Source of the DNA: CBDANO01 sp965197665
GTDB taxonomy: Bacteria > Chloroflexota > Dehalococcoidia > Lucifugimonadales > UBA3495
NCBI GenBank assembly: GCA_965197665.1
Contig: CBDANO010000003.1
Location: forward strand, 1 to 64,000
Direction: 5' to 3'
Length of the DNA stretch: 64,000 nucleotides
This document shows positions 52,722 to 61,849 of the stretch, one piece after another. Each line of letters opens with the position of its first letter. Positions within the stretch are counted from its first letter, which is position 1. A program made the position numbers and the translations under genes. The notes beneath the pieces were generated by a model, which made no database searches, was not told the origin of the DNA, and worked only from the letters and a program-made list of their open reading frames with translations.

Positions 52722-54296
52722 TTGCTGGACCTAATCATTAGAAACGGGTTGATTGTCGACGGAAGCGGCAACTCCGGCTACTACGGCGCGGTAGGCGTGG
52801 AGGGGGAGACGGTCCGGGTCTTTCGCGGGGACGCGGCGGACGCGGCGGCGTCTCAGGTCATAGACGCCGCCGGGAAAGTGGTGTGCCCCGGTTTCATCGA
52901 TATGCACGCGCATACGGGCCTGGTGATACTTGCGGAGCCGGAGCATCAGCCCAAGGTGCGCCAAGGGATCACCACCGAGTTGGTGGGTGTGGACGGCAAC
53001 TCCTACGCGCCTTTCACTTCCCATCAGGACCTGCTCGATTTCGTGGAGATCAACTCGGGACTGGACGGCGCTCCCGAACTCCCCGGGACATGGTCCACGG
53101 TAGCCGAGTACATGGCTATGTTCGACAATAAAGTGGCTGTCAACATCGCCTACATAATCGGCAACTCCCCCATCAGAATCTGCGCGGTCGGATGGGACGA
53201 CCGGCCGGCCACCGCGGGGGAACGGGAGAACATGAGGGCGATGCTGCGGGAAGGGATGGAAGAGGGGGCCTTCGGCCTCTCCACCGGCCTGGATTACCCG
53301 CCGGGCAGCTACGCCGGCACCGAGGAGCTAGTGGAGTTGTCCCGGGAAGTTTCCCGCCAGGGCGGCATTTACCACACCCATCTACGGAATACTCTCGGAG
53401 ACCGGTTCTTGGACCCTGTGAGAGAGGCCTTGGACATTGGGTTGAGGGCGGAAATTCCGTGCCACCTGACCCACTTCTACCGCCGCGTGACCCATCCGGG
53501 CAGCGCCAGGCAACTGCTGGAGTTGGTGGAGAGTTCTGTGAGCCAAGGCCAAGACGTTACTATGGACTGTTATCCCTACACCTACAGCAGCACCAGGCTC
53601 CTGATATTCTTCCCCCAGTGGGCCCACGACGGGGGCCCCGGAAAGCTGAAAGAGGTGTTGCGCTCCCCGGAGGGCCGGGAACGTCTGCGTCAAGACATCA
53701 GGCCGTCGGGTTCCTACAAAGACGTGTGGCTGACCTACTTCAAGAGACCCCATAACCAGAAGTACGAAGGCAAGTCCGTAGCCGAGGTAGCGGACATGAT
53801 GGGCAAGGGAGAGGTGGACGCGATGTGCGATCTCCTGCTGGATGAGGACCTTCAGACTTCCTACGTCACTCCTATGCCCAACCTGCCGACTCTCCCTGAC
53901 TTCATCACCCATCCCAGGTCTATGGTGGGCACCGACGCCCTGCTGATAGGCGACTACCCCAGCCCCCGCACCTACGGCACCTTTCCGACCATACTCGGCG
54001 AGTACGTGCGTGACGAGGGCGCCCTTTCCCTCGAAGAAGCTATCCGCAAGATGACTTCCTTCGCCGCCAACCGGCTGGACATCCGCGACCGGGGAATGCT
54101 GCGGGACGGCATGAAAGCGGATATCGTGGTATTCGACCCCAAGACGGTCAAGTCCCCGGCCACGCGCCACGATCCCAAGCAGTTCCCCGTGGGCATCGAA
54201 TACGTGCTGGTAAACGGCCGGATCGTAGTGGACCAGGGCCGGCACACCGGATTCCTGGCCGGCCGGGCCTTGCGCCGCGGACGCGGGTCAACTTAG
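52722..54296 (+). CDS. N-acyl-D-amino-acid deacylase family amidohydrolase
   Basis: This 524-residue D-aminoacylase-type metal-dependent amidohydrolase has the metal motif MHAHTG (about 60-65). It also has HTHLRN, HLTHFYR and the C-terminal GTDALLIGDYPSPRTYG and RGMLRDGMKADIVVFDP segments. It removes acyl groups from N-acyl-D-amino acids or similar amides, often using zinc. The start is a TTG at 52722 after AGAGGAGG. It is followed 65 bases later by a second amidohydrolase, so the two may form a unit. Confidence 0.9.
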   Translation: MLDLIIRNGLIVDGSGNSGYYGAVGVEGETVRVFRGDAADAAASQVIDAAGKVVCPGFIDMHAHTGLVILAEPEHQPKVRQGITTELVGVDGNSYAPFTSHQDLLDFVEINSGLDGAPELPGTWSTVAEYMAMFDNKVAVNIAYIIGNSPIRICAVGWDDRPATAGERENMRAMLREGMEEGAFGLSTGLDYPPGSYAGTEELVELSREVSRQGGIYHTHLRNTLGDRFLDPVREALDIGLRAEIPCHLTHFYRRVTHPGSARQLLELVESSVSQGQDVTMDCYPYTYSSTRLLIFFPQWAHDGGPGKLKEVLRSPEGRERLRQDIRPSGSYKDVWLTYFKRPHNQKYEGKSVAEVADMMGKGEVDAMCDLLLDEDLQTSYVTPMPNLPTLPDFITHPRSMVGTDALLIGDYPSPRTYGTFPTILGEYVRDEGALSLEEAIRKMTSFAANRLDIRDRGMLRDGMKADIVVFDPKTVKSPATRHDPKQFPVGIEYVLVNGRIVVDQGRHTGFLAGRALRRGRGST

Positions 54297-54361
54297 CCCC
54301 GTGCGGGGGCCCCCGCCAGCGTTACCTTCGCTAATCAATCGAGAATCGCAGGAGGCCGAAG

Positions 54362-55969
54362 ATGGACTTGTTACTTTTGGGCGGTAACGTCTTGACCATG
54401 GATGGCCGGAACACCCGGGCTGACGCCTTGGCAGTCCGCGGAGGCAGGCTGGAGGCGGTGGGGTCCAACGCCGAGGTCTCCCAAATGGCCGGCCCGGAGA
54501 CCAACGTCGTCCATCTAGCGGGGCGGACGGTTATCCCCGGCTTCATCGACCCGCACAACCACTTCAGCTTCACCACCTTCCAGCCGGTTTCGGTTGATTG
54601 CAGCGTGCCTCCCCACAACACGGTCAAAGGCGTCTTGGACTCCATTGGGGCGGCGGCTAAAGACGCCCCACGGGGCCGCTGGATCTGGGGATGGGGCTTC
54701 AGGACTTGGGGCGAGGAGAAGCTGCGGATCAGCCGGTGGGAGTTGGACGAGGTAACCCCCAACAACCCGGTGTGTATCATGGACAGTTCGGTCCACGCAA
54801 TTTACGCCAACTCCGCTGCTCTCGAACTCGCTGGGATCAATCGGGATACGCCGGAATCAACTCGCGGGCAGATCCTCCGGGACGACAGCGGAGAGCCCAA
54901 TGGCACCCTTTGGGAAGGGGCCATGGACCCGGTCCATAACCTCTCCTTCCGGGCCCACCTGGAATACTTGGGCGAAGAAGTGGCCGACTTGGTCCGCCAC
55001 AATTGCATGAAACACATAGCATTGGGCATCACCAGTGTGGGGGATTCCTTGGTATTGCCCGAAGCGGCCCGGATGTACCGCATGACCGACGCCCAGGGAA
55101 AGCTGCCCTTCCACGTGCACCAGATGCTGGGCGGCGACGGTTTCTTCGCGGCCCCGGAGAAGCCGGCCCGCGGCGAGGTCAGCGACGGCAACGTTTCCGA
55201 CAGGCTTAGAGGCGGGACCGTAAAGATGTTCATGGACCCGTTTCTACCCAGGCCGGCCCTCATCCACCACCACCCCGACGGGACCCAGGAACAGGTCGGA
55301 GAGCGTTACTACACTCAAGAAGAGGCGGACGAAATCGTCCTAAACGCTCACCGCCGGAACCTCCAAGTGGGGATTCACTGCCTGGGCACGTGGAGCATGG
55401 AGCAGGCCCTCAACGCTTTCGAGGCGGCCCAGCGGCAGCACCCGCGGGAAGAACCCCGGTTCCGCATCGAGCACTTCTTCTTGCCCACCCTGGCGCAGAT
55501 TAGGCGGGCCAAGTCTTTGGGAGTGGTGGCCAGCATACAACCCCAATTCGTTTACAACTACGCCTCCCAATCACAAGGGATGGCCGAAGAATGCGGGGGC
55601 GACGTTCGAGTGTTCCCCTTCAAGACCATGCTTTCCGAAGGGGTGGTGGTAGCCGCCAGCTCCGACGCGCCTTGCGCCCCTCTAAATCCATTCATTGGTT
55701 TGCAAGCCATCGTAACCCGCATCCCCCAAGGGGGAGGCGCCCCGGTGGTACCCGAAGAGGCAGTCACGCCCCTGGAAGCCCTGCGTATGTACACCATCAA
55801 TTCGGCATACGCCATGAACCGGGAGAACGAAGTCGGCTCGTTGGAAAAGGGCAAGCGCGCCGACATTACGGTCCTGAGCCACGACCCCACCGCCGTGAAT
55901 CCCGAGTTCATTCAGGAAATCCTGGTGGAGCAAACCTACGTGGATGGGCAGCTCGTCTACCAGCGGTAG
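54362..55969 (+). CDS. YtcJ-like amidohydrolase
   Basis: This 535-residue amidohydrolase of the YtcJ/AepA type starts with a composite beta domain: MDLLLLGGNVLTMDGRN then RTVIPGFIDPHNHFS, with the metal His pair in DPHNH (about 60-64). A TIM-barrel region has IHCLGTWSMEQAL and the later VAASSDAPCAPL, with the usual C-terminal LEKGKRADITVLSHDP. Characterised relatives hydrolyse formamide or amide bonds. It lies just downstream of the deacylase gene, and a weak hairpin follows. The substrate is unknown. Confidence 0.88.
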   Translation: MDLLLLGGNVLTMDGRNTRADALAVRGGRLEAVGSNAEVSQMAGPETNVVHLAGRTVIPGFIDPHNHFSFTTFQPVSVDCSVPPHNTVKGVLDSIGAAAKDAPRGRWIWGWGFRTWGEEKLRISRWELDEVTPNNPVCIMDSSVHAIYANSAALELAGINRDTPESTRGQILRDDSGEPNGTLWEGAMDPVHNLSFRAHLEYLGEEVADLVRHNCMKHIALGITSVGDSLVLPEAARMYRMTDAQGKLPFHVHQMLGGDGFFAAPEKPARGEVSDGNVSDRLRGGTVKMFMDPFLPRPALIHHHPDGTQEQVGERYYTQEEADEIVLNAHRRNLQVGIHCLGTWSMEQALNAFEAAQRQHPREEPRFRIEHFFLPTLAQIRRAKSLGVVASIQPQFVYNYASQSQGMAEECGGDVRVFPFKTMLSEGVVVAASSDAPCAPLNPFIGLQAIVTRIPQGGGAPVVPEEAVTPLEALRMYTINSAYAMNRENEVGSLEKGKRADITVLSHDPTAVNPEFIQEILVEQTYVDGQLVYQR

Positions 55970-56030
55970 ATGTTAGATAAGCTAAGGACGGCCGCCGCGC
56001 CGGTTGTTCAATATCTTCGACGGAATATTC

Positions 56031-56052
56031 CTCGAGGGTATCGCTCCTCGAG
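56031..56052 (+). terminator. Weak hairpin after the amidohydrolase gene
   Basis: The inverted repeat CTCGAGG (56031-56037) and CCTCGAG (56046-56052) has an 8-base loop. It lies between the amidohydrolase stop and the convergent smpB stop. There is no T-run. The terminator role is tentative. Confidence 0.35.
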
Positions 56053-56056
56053 TTAT

Positions 56057-56539
56057 CTAGCGGAGGGCCCGCATCGACCGGCGGGCCGCCAAGTCCAACT
56101 CCTTGTTGATGATAGCCCGGCGTTTGTCGTACTGCCGCTTCCCCTTGGCCAACGCCAGTTCCACCTTGGCCACGTGATTCTTGATGTAGATGCGCAGGGG
56201 TACGACGGTCAAGCGTTTTTCGGCCACCTGGCTGGAAAGGCTGGCAATCTCCTTCCGGTGCAGCAATAGCTTGCGCGGACGCCGGGGATCGTGGTTTAGC
56301 CTGCTGGCCGGATCATAGGGCGCGATATAGCCGTTTACCAGCCAGAGCTCGCCGTCCTGGGGCCGGGCATACGCGTCCCGTATATCGACCTTCCCTGCCC
56401 GCACCGACTTGATCTCAGTCCCGGTAAGTACCAGCCCGGCCTCGTACCGGTCGAAGATTTCGTAGTTGAAGAAGGCCCGCCTATTGGTTGCGATTGCCCG
56501 GTTGTCGACTTGGGGGCCCGATGCTTTCTTCTTCGCCAC
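56057..56539 (-). CDS. smpB: SsrA-binding protein SmpB
   Basis: This 160-residue SmpB has ATNRRAFFNYEIFDRYEAGL, TGTEIKSVRAGKVDIRDAYA and the C-terminal ALAKGKRQYDKRRA, all family signatures. It is the partner of tmRNA in rescuing stalled ribosomes. The tmRNA gene itself was not found beside it. It lies 3 bases downstream of the ctpA-like protease gene, on the same strand. Confidence 0.97.
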   Translation of the reverse strand: MAKKKASGPQVDNRAIATNRRAFFNYEIFDRYEAGLVLTGTEIKSVRAGKVDIRDAYARPQDGELWLVNGYIAPYDPASRLNHDPRRPRKLLLHRKEIASLSSQVAEKRLTVVPLRIYIKNHVAKVELALAKGKRQYDKRRAIINKELDLAARRSMRALR

Positions 56540-56542
56540 GGG

Positions 56543-57793
56543 TCAACCGCCCCGGTTTATCTGCTCCTGGAGAATCTCGATGGCCCGGTCCAATTGCAGG
56601 TCTTCCGTCTCATCTTCAGAAGCTTCTTGTATGATGTCCGGCGAAATACCCTCTCCCTCGATTCGCACGCCGGAGGGGGTGAACCAGTGGCCGGTAGCAA
56701 AGTTGACCCCCGAGCCGTCGGACAACGGCCACAATTTGTTTACACTGCCTTTGCCAAAGGTAGTGACGCCGACGACGGGCGCCCGTTGGTGGTACATGAC
56801 GGCGCCCACGAACACCTCGCTGGCGCTGGCGCTGAATTCATTCACCAGCACCACCAAGGGTATATCCCGGGCTTCTCCACCGTCTTCGGTGCTCCAGTTG
56901 GTCCGCTGGCCGTTAGCGTCTACTTGGTACAGGATCAGACCTTCGTCGATGAATTCGTCCGTCACTTCCACGACGGTAGATAACAGACCTCCGGGGTTGT
57001 TGCGAAGGTCCAACACCAGACCAAGCCCTTGGGACCGCTCGAACCGGTCCAAGGCTTCACTTAGCTCCCGCTTCGTGGTCCCCGAGAAGGTGTGCAACCT
57101 CATATAGCCGATCCGGCCTACCTGCATCAAAAGATTGACGCTTTCCAGCGGAATAACTCCCCTCTCTATGGTGAGCAGGACCGGCTGGGCCTCGTTTTGG
57201 TGGAGCACCAACAGTTCCACCTGCGTCCCTTTTTCGCCGCGGATCTTACCAACCACTTCCAAAAGGCTGAGGCCCTTGGTGCTTTCACCCTCGATCTCCA
57301 GAATGATGTCTCCGGGACGGATTCCCGCCTTCTCGGCCGGCGTATCGGGGATAGGGGCTAGGATAGTGAACCGTCCATCTCGTAGGCCCACTTCGGCCCC
57401 AATCCCTTCGAAAAACCCCTGGATGTCCTGGGACTCCAGGGAGAATTGGTCCGGAGTCAAAAACGCCGCGTAGGGGTCATCAAGAGCCTGGAGCATGCCT
57501 CGGATAGCCCCGTCGCTAAGGGCTTGGCTATCCAAATTTCCCCGGCTGACGTGTTCCCGGTTCAGCAGCTCCCAAACCTCCACCATTCGCTGAAACTGGG
57601 CCGGCAGCCCTTCTATTGCCTCGTCCGACGACCGGTCCGGCGGGGAATTCCCGGCGGGGTCGGCCACAGGGCTGCCGGCGGGGTTGTTAATAGATTCGCC
57701 GGCAGAGCCGCCGCCGCAACCAGCGGCAACCAAGAGTAAGGACACCACAAGGAATATGAGCAAGACTGTGCCGCTAAGCGCAGAGCGGAACAA
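56543..57793 (-). CDS. ctpA: S41-family C-terminal processing peptidase, lipoprotein
   Basis: This 416-residue CtpA-like protease is predicted to be lipid-anchored (signal ending LLVAAGCGGG, Cys about 26). A PDZ domain lies about residues 110-185 (GAEVGLRDGRFTILAPIPDT, IRPGDIILEIEG). The S41 catalytic core has LRNNPGGLL, the serine region NEFSASASE and the lysine in VGVTTFGKGSV. It likely trims or degrades exported proteins. It is translated just before smpB in one operon. Confidence 0.93.
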   Translation of the reverse strand: MFRSALSGTVLLIFLVVSLLLVAAGCGGGSAGESINNPAGSPVADPAGNSPPDRSSDEAIEGLPAQFQRMVEVWELLNREHVSRGNLDSQALSDGAIRGMLQALDDPYAAFLTPDQFSLESQDIQGFFEGIGAEVGLRDGRFTILAPIPDTPAEKAGIRPGDIILEIEGESTKGLSLLEVVGKIRGEKGTQVELLVLHQNEAQPVLLTIERGVIPLESVNLLMQVGRIGYMRLHTFSGTTKRELSEALDRFERSQGLGLVLDLRNNPGGLLSTVVEVTDEFIDEGLILYQVDANGQRTNWSTEDGGEARDIPLVVLVNEFSASASEVFVGAVMYHQRAPVVGVTTFGKGSVNKLWPLSDGSGVNFATGHWFTPSGVRIEGEGISPDIIQEASEDETEDLQLDRAIEILQEQINRGG

Positions 57794-57931
57794 CGGTAGG
57801 AACTCCTGGAAAACCGCGTGAAGTAGGCTGGCGTTCCGGCGATGCGAACGTGTTTGCCGAGGCTACCTGCCAATTGTAACATACGAGGGCTTCCTGCCCG
57901 CGGGCCGGGCATTGCTCTGGGTATCGGCGCG

Positions 57932-57961
57932 TTGACACTACAAAATCGTCGCTGCTACGAT
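57932..57961 (+). promoter_or_regulatory. Sigma70-type promoter for the HMG-CoA-synthase-like gene
   Basis: A perfect -35 TTGACA (57932-57937) and a 4/6 -10 TACGAT (57956-57961) have an 18-base spacer. Transcription would start near 57968. That excludes the ATG at 57960 as a start and favours the TTG at 57993 with GGGAGAAG upstream. Confidence 0.55.
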
Positions 57962-57992
57962 GGCGGCATACTTGCCGGGAGAAGATAACGAT

Positions 57993-59408
57993 TTGGCAGG
58001 AATCGCTGCGTTTGGCGGTTACGTTCCCCGGTACCGTCTAGGGCCCGGTACCGAAGGATGGAACTCCTCCCAAGAACGGTCAATCGCCAACTTCGACGAG
58101 GACAGCGTTACCATGGCGGTTGCCGCCGGGGTTGACTGCCTCCGGGGGCAAGACCGGCAGGCCATCGACGGCTTGGTCTTTGCCTCTACGACTCCTCCTT
58201 ACGCTGAAAAGCAGTGCGCCGCCCTAATTGCCACCGCCTTGGACCTACGCCGGGACATCTTCTCCGCCGACGTAACCGACGCCCTACGCGCCGGTACCAC
58301 CGGGTTGAAGTCGGCGCTGGACTCGGTGGCGGCAGGCTCCGCGGAAAAGGTCTTGGTCATTGCCAGCGATAACCGGCCGGCCGCCCCCCGGGGCGATGCC
58401 GAAGGCAAGCTGGGGGACGGGGCGGCCGCTTTGCTCGTCTCCCGGGACGGGGCAATCGCTTCTTTGGAAGGCCATTATTCGATCACCGAAAACATGCTGG
58501 ACTCGTGGCGCTCCACTGGGGACCCATTCGTGCGCTCCTGGGAGGACCGTTTCGCTAATGAAGAGGGCTTGGAACGCATTCTCGGCGATGCCATATCCGG
58601 GTTCTTCCGGAAGCAGGGCATCGGCCCGAAGGACGTGGCCAAGGTCGCTTTGTACGCCACCGACGGCCCCCGCCACAACCGGTTGATCAAGACAGCGGGA
58701 TTTTCGCCGGACCAGGTCCAAGACCCCCTATTCGGGCGCCTGGGAAACACCGGGGCCGCTTTTCCCTTGATGCTCTTGGTGGCCGCACTGGAAACCGCCG
58801 GCCCCGGGCAGCTACTGCTGACAGTCTCCTACGGCGACGGCAGCGACGTGTTGGGCTTCAGGACCACCGAGGCCATCTCCCGCCTTGGCCCTCGAATGGG
58901 CGTGACCGGCTACCTGGAGGAGAAGCAGCACATACACAGCTACGAGGCCTACGCCCGTTGGCGCGACGTGTGGGTGAGCGACGCAGCCGCTCGCCGCCCG
59001 GCGGCAACCTCGCCGTCCGTCACCGCTCTATGGCGGGAAGGAGACAAGAACCTGCGGCTTTACGGCAGCAGTTGCAACCGTTGCGGCTATGTTCAATATC
59101 CTCCCCAGCGGGTCTGCGTCAACTGCCAGGCCCGTGACGATTCCGGGCCGGTCCGTTTGAGCGACCGTCCCGCCACCGTTTTTACGTACTCCATAGACTA
59201 CCTGGCAAGTACCGCCGATTCGCCCTTGGTTGTTTCCGTCGTGGATTTTGAAGGCGGAGGGCGTATGCTTTGCATGATGACCGACCGTGAACTGGATGAA
59301 GTCCAAATCGGCATGCCGGTGGAAATGAGCTTTCGCAAGTTGCGAGTCACCAACGGGATCCACAACTATTACTGGAAGGCTATACCCCAGCGTACCGCAG
59401 TTACTTAA
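57993..59408 (+). CDS. HMG-CoA synthase-like protein with C-terminal OB/zinc-ribbon domain
   Basis: This thiolase-superfamily protein starts MAGIAAFGGYVPRYRLGPGT from the TTG at 57993, which fits the family N-terminus and the promoter. The frame is also open from an ATG at 57960. Where HMG-CoA synthases carry the acyl-accepting Cys (EACYGATAGL type), this one reads DALRAGTTGL. The Cys is thus replaced by Leu, and it may not do classical condensation. The C-terminal DUF35/OB domain has the zinc ribbon CNRCGYVQYPPQRVCVNC (about residue 350-370 on). It precedes a thiolase gene on the same strand, a pair often found for acyl-CoA metabolism. Confidence 0.8.
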   Translation: MAGIAAFGGYVPRYRLGPGTEGWNSSQERSIANFDEDSVTMAVAAGVDCLRGQDRQAIDGLVFASTTPPYAEKQCAALIATALDLRRDIFSADVTDALRAGTTGLKSALDSVAAGSAEKVLVIASDNRPAAPRGDAEGKLGDGAAALLVSRDGAIASLEGHYSITENMLDSWRSTGDPFVRSWEDRFANEEGLERILGDAISGFFRKQGIGPKDVAKVALYATDGPRHNRLIKTAGFSPDQVQDPLFGRLGNTGAAFPLMLLVAALETAGPGQLLLTVSYGDGSDVLGFRTTEAISRLGPRMGVTGYLEEKQHIHSYEAYARWRDVWVSDAAARRPAATSPSVTALWREGDKNLRLYGSSCNRCGYVQYPPQRVCVNCQARDDSGPVRLSDRPATVFTYSIDYLASTADSPLVVSVVDFEGGGRMLCMMTDRELDEVQIGMPVEMSFRKLRVTNGIHNYYWKAIPQRTAVT

Positions 59409-59509
59409 CTCCCTGCATTACTCACCCGCCGCGGCGGACCGCGCAAGGGAGCGCGAATCCCATGCTTTCATAGCAGACCCCGATAACGGTCTCAATCCAG
59501 TAACTCGAA

Positions 59510-59600
59510 AAAAGAAAACCAGCGTCCCCAGAGGAACCACACCAAAACGTAGGGGCGGGTTTCAAACCCGCCCGCCCCAAGGGTGAAACGCTATTCTCCG
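59510..59600 (-). repeat. Dispersed palindromic intergenic repeat, reverse copy
   Basis: On the minus strand this reads GGGCGGGTTTGAAACCCGCC, then CCTACGTTTTGGTGTGGTTC. It matches the copy at about 34865-34915 in core, flanks and order. It lies in the gap between the HMG-CoA-synthase-like gene and the thiolase gene. Confidence 0.7.
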
Positions 59601-59646
59601 AACCATCGCTGGCAATGGCCGAAACCAACACTCTGGGAGGTGACCG

Positions 59647-60819
59647 ATGAACGGCATAAAAGACCGCGTAGCAATAATTGGCATGGGCTGCACTAAATTC
59701 GGGGAGCGTTGGGACGCCGGCGCCGTGGACTTGGTGGTGGAAGCGGCCTATGAGGCCTTCGAGGACGCGGGCATCGAGGGGAAGGACGTACAAGCAGCCT
59801 GGCTGGGAACGGTCAGCTCCTTTCGCACCGGCCAACCGCTAGCCGAGGCGTTGAAGCTGGACTATATCCCCATTTCGCGAGTAGAAAACGCTTGCGCCAC
59901 TGCCACGGACGCTTTTCGGAATGCTTGTTACGCTGTGGCGGCCGGGATTTACGACATCGTCTTGGCGATGGGCGTAGAAAAGCTCAAGGACTCCGGCTTC
60001 TCGGGGCTGGCCGTCCCCGACGCCCCGGGGTCCGACGTGAACCCGCCCACGCCGCCGCCGGCCCAATTCGCCATGGCGGCCACCCGCTACTTCCATCACT
60101 ACGATATACCTTACGACCAAGGCAAACAGACCCTGGGCCGTATCGCCAGCAAGAACCACCACAACGGCACCCTCAGCCCCAAGGCCCACTTCCAGCGGGA
60201 AGTCAGCGCCGAGCAAGTGGTCAATGCCCCCATGGTGGCCTGGCCCCTGGGCCTATTCGATTGCTGCGGGGTCAGCGACGGCGCGGCTGCCGCCATCATT
60301 ACCACACCGGAGATTGCCCGCTCCTTCCGCAACGACTACGTGTTGGTGAAGGGCTTGGGCTTGGCGGTGGGCGCCTTCGGCGTAATGCGGAACGACTGGG
60401 ACTTTGTCCACTTCCCGGAAAGCGTCCGGGCCGCCCAGGCTACCTACGAGGAAGCCGGCATCGCCAACCCTCGAGAAGAGTTGGACCTGGCAATGGTCCA
60501 CGATTGCTTCACCATCACCGAGTTAATCATCTATGAGGACCTGGGATTCAGTCCTAGAGGAAGGGCCAGCGAGGACGTGGAGGCGGGAACTTTCAGCCTA
60601 GAGGGCGAGTTGCCGGTCAATACGGACGGCGGGTTGAAGTGCTTCGGCCACCCCATCGGCGCCAGCGGCATTCGAATGATCTACGAGGTATACAAGCAGC
60701 TTCAGGGAAAGGCCGGGGCCCGCCAGCTAAAAAATGCCGATTTGGGCCTTACCCATAATCTAGGCGGAAGGCCCGGGTCGTTCACCTGCTCCGTAGGAAT
60801 CTTTGGCGCGGCGAACTAA
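59647..60819 (+). CDS. SCP-x-type thiolase/acetyl-CoA acetyltransferase
   Basis: This 390-residue thiolase of the SCP2/SCP-x group has the acyl Cys in RVENACATATDAF near residue 83. It also has the HDCFTITEL segment near 286 and the GHPIGASG catalytic His. It would condense or cleave acyl-CoAs. The ATG at 59647 has GGAGG 8 bases before it. It follows the HMG-CoA-synthase-like/OB gene on the same strand with a repeat in the gap. The pair likely act on the same CoA pathway. Confidence 0.9.
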   Translation: MNGIKDRVAIIGMGCTKFGERWDAGAVDLVVEAAYEAFEDAGIEGKDVQAAWLGTVSSFRTGQPLAEALKLDYIPISRVENACATATDAFRNACYAVAAGIYDIVLAMGVEKLKDSGFSGLAVPDAPGSDVNPPTPPPAQFAMAATRYFHHYDIPYDQGKQTLGRIASKNHHNGTLSPKAHFQREVSAEQVVNAPMVAWPLGLFDCCGVSDGAAAAIITTPEIARSFRNDYVLVKGLGLAVGAFGVMRNDWDFVHFPESVRAAQATYEEAGIANPREELDLAMVHDCFTITELIIYEDLGFSPRGRASEDVEAGTFSLEGELPVNTDGGLKCFGHPIGASGIRMIYEVYKQLQGKAGARQLKNADLGLTHNLGGRPGSFTCSVGIFGAAN

Positions 60820-61024
60820 CCTTGGCCGGCTTGCCGGCCGTTTTGATCTTCTTCGACAAGAAAAGGGACGTTAGGAGCCAATCCTCCACCACGTCTGTTT
60901 TCATGTCTATTTTCCCAAACCCCCGAAACTGATTGAAACTCGCAGACCAAACCCTTGAATTCCGGCAAAAGCCGCTGCTATAACGCAAGTGGCATGAGGT
61001 GTTGTTACCCACTGCGGAGGTTGT

Positions 61025-61849
61025 GTGGCGGCAAAGACCGGGGTAGTCCAGGTCTCTGGGAGAGGAACCAACGTCAATTTCACCATTGATGATTCCCCGC
61101 CCTTCGATGAAGTAGCCCGGGGACTGCGTCAATACCTAGTGGATAATCGCCGTCTATGGTCCAAGGGTATCATCACCGTAGATGCGGGCCGGTGGACCCT
61201 TTCTCGAGACCGGCTAACTCACATCAAGGAAGTCATCGAGACGGAGTCCGGGCTGACCGTAAGCCGGTTTTGGTGCTCCCCCGATCGTATTGATGGAGCG
61301 CCCCCCGAAACCAATGGTTCCCTGCCGGTTAGCCCGCCTCCCGTGGAAGCAACCCCCGAGCCGGCTGTTAGACCATCCAAACCGGAGAGCACCGAGAAGG
61401 CTTGGGTGCCCCTGATATCCCGGGGCAAGCTAAGAGAACCCAAGTTAGGGGGGTCGCGGAAGGGCCTGCCGACTGAAGCCTTGTTCATAAGGACTACTTT
61501 CCGGTCCGGAGAATCCGTCAATTATCCCGGAGACGTCGTCGTACTGGCCGACGTTAACCCTGGAGCCGAAATCGTGGCTGAAGGCGATATCGTGGTATTC
61601 GGCAGCCTCCGCGGCGTGGCCCACGCCGGCGCCGCGGGCGACACGAAAGCGACCATCATTGCCTTGGACCTGGGTTCGCCCAGAATCCAGATAGGCCCCT
61701 ATGTCGGCTTGGCGCCAGCGGCCGGTTCAGGTGTAAAAACAAAGAGGGTCACCCCCAGGATTGCCTACCTGCGCCGCCGTTCCATCTACGTCGCGCCGTA
61801 TGCTGGCCGGTTCGCAAAATACAGCAGAGGGATACCATATGAAGGGTAG
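61025..61849 (+). CDS. minC: Septum site-determining protein MinC
   Basis: This 274-residue MinC inhibits FtsZ assembly together with MinD. The N-terminal domain (about 1-90, GKVVQVSGRG-like start GVVQVSGRGTNVNFTIDD) leads to a Pro-rich linker (about 95-140) and a C-terminal beta-helix (about 155-265) with TEALFIRTTFRSGESVNYPG then DVVVLADVNPGAEIVAEGDI. The start is a GTG at 61025. It overlaps minD by 11 bases and leads the minCDE operon. Confidence 0.93.
   Translation: MAAKTGVVQVSGRGTNVNFTIDDSPPFDEVARGLRQYLVDNRRLWSKGIITVDAGRWTLSRDRLTHIKEVIETESGLTVSRFWCSPDRIDGAPPETNGSLPVSPPPVEATPEPAVRPSKPESTEKAWVPLISRGKLREPKLGGSRKGLPTEALFIRTTFRSGESVNYPGDVVVLADVNPGAEIVAEGDIVVFGSLRGVAHAGAAGDTKATIIALDLGSPRIQIGPYVGLAPAAGSGVKTKRVTPRIAYLRRRSIYVAPYAGRFAKYSRGIPYEG

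Noticed and set aside
55970..56056. tmRNA gene next to smpB
   Set aside because: The gap is under 90 bases and shows no tRNA-like ends.
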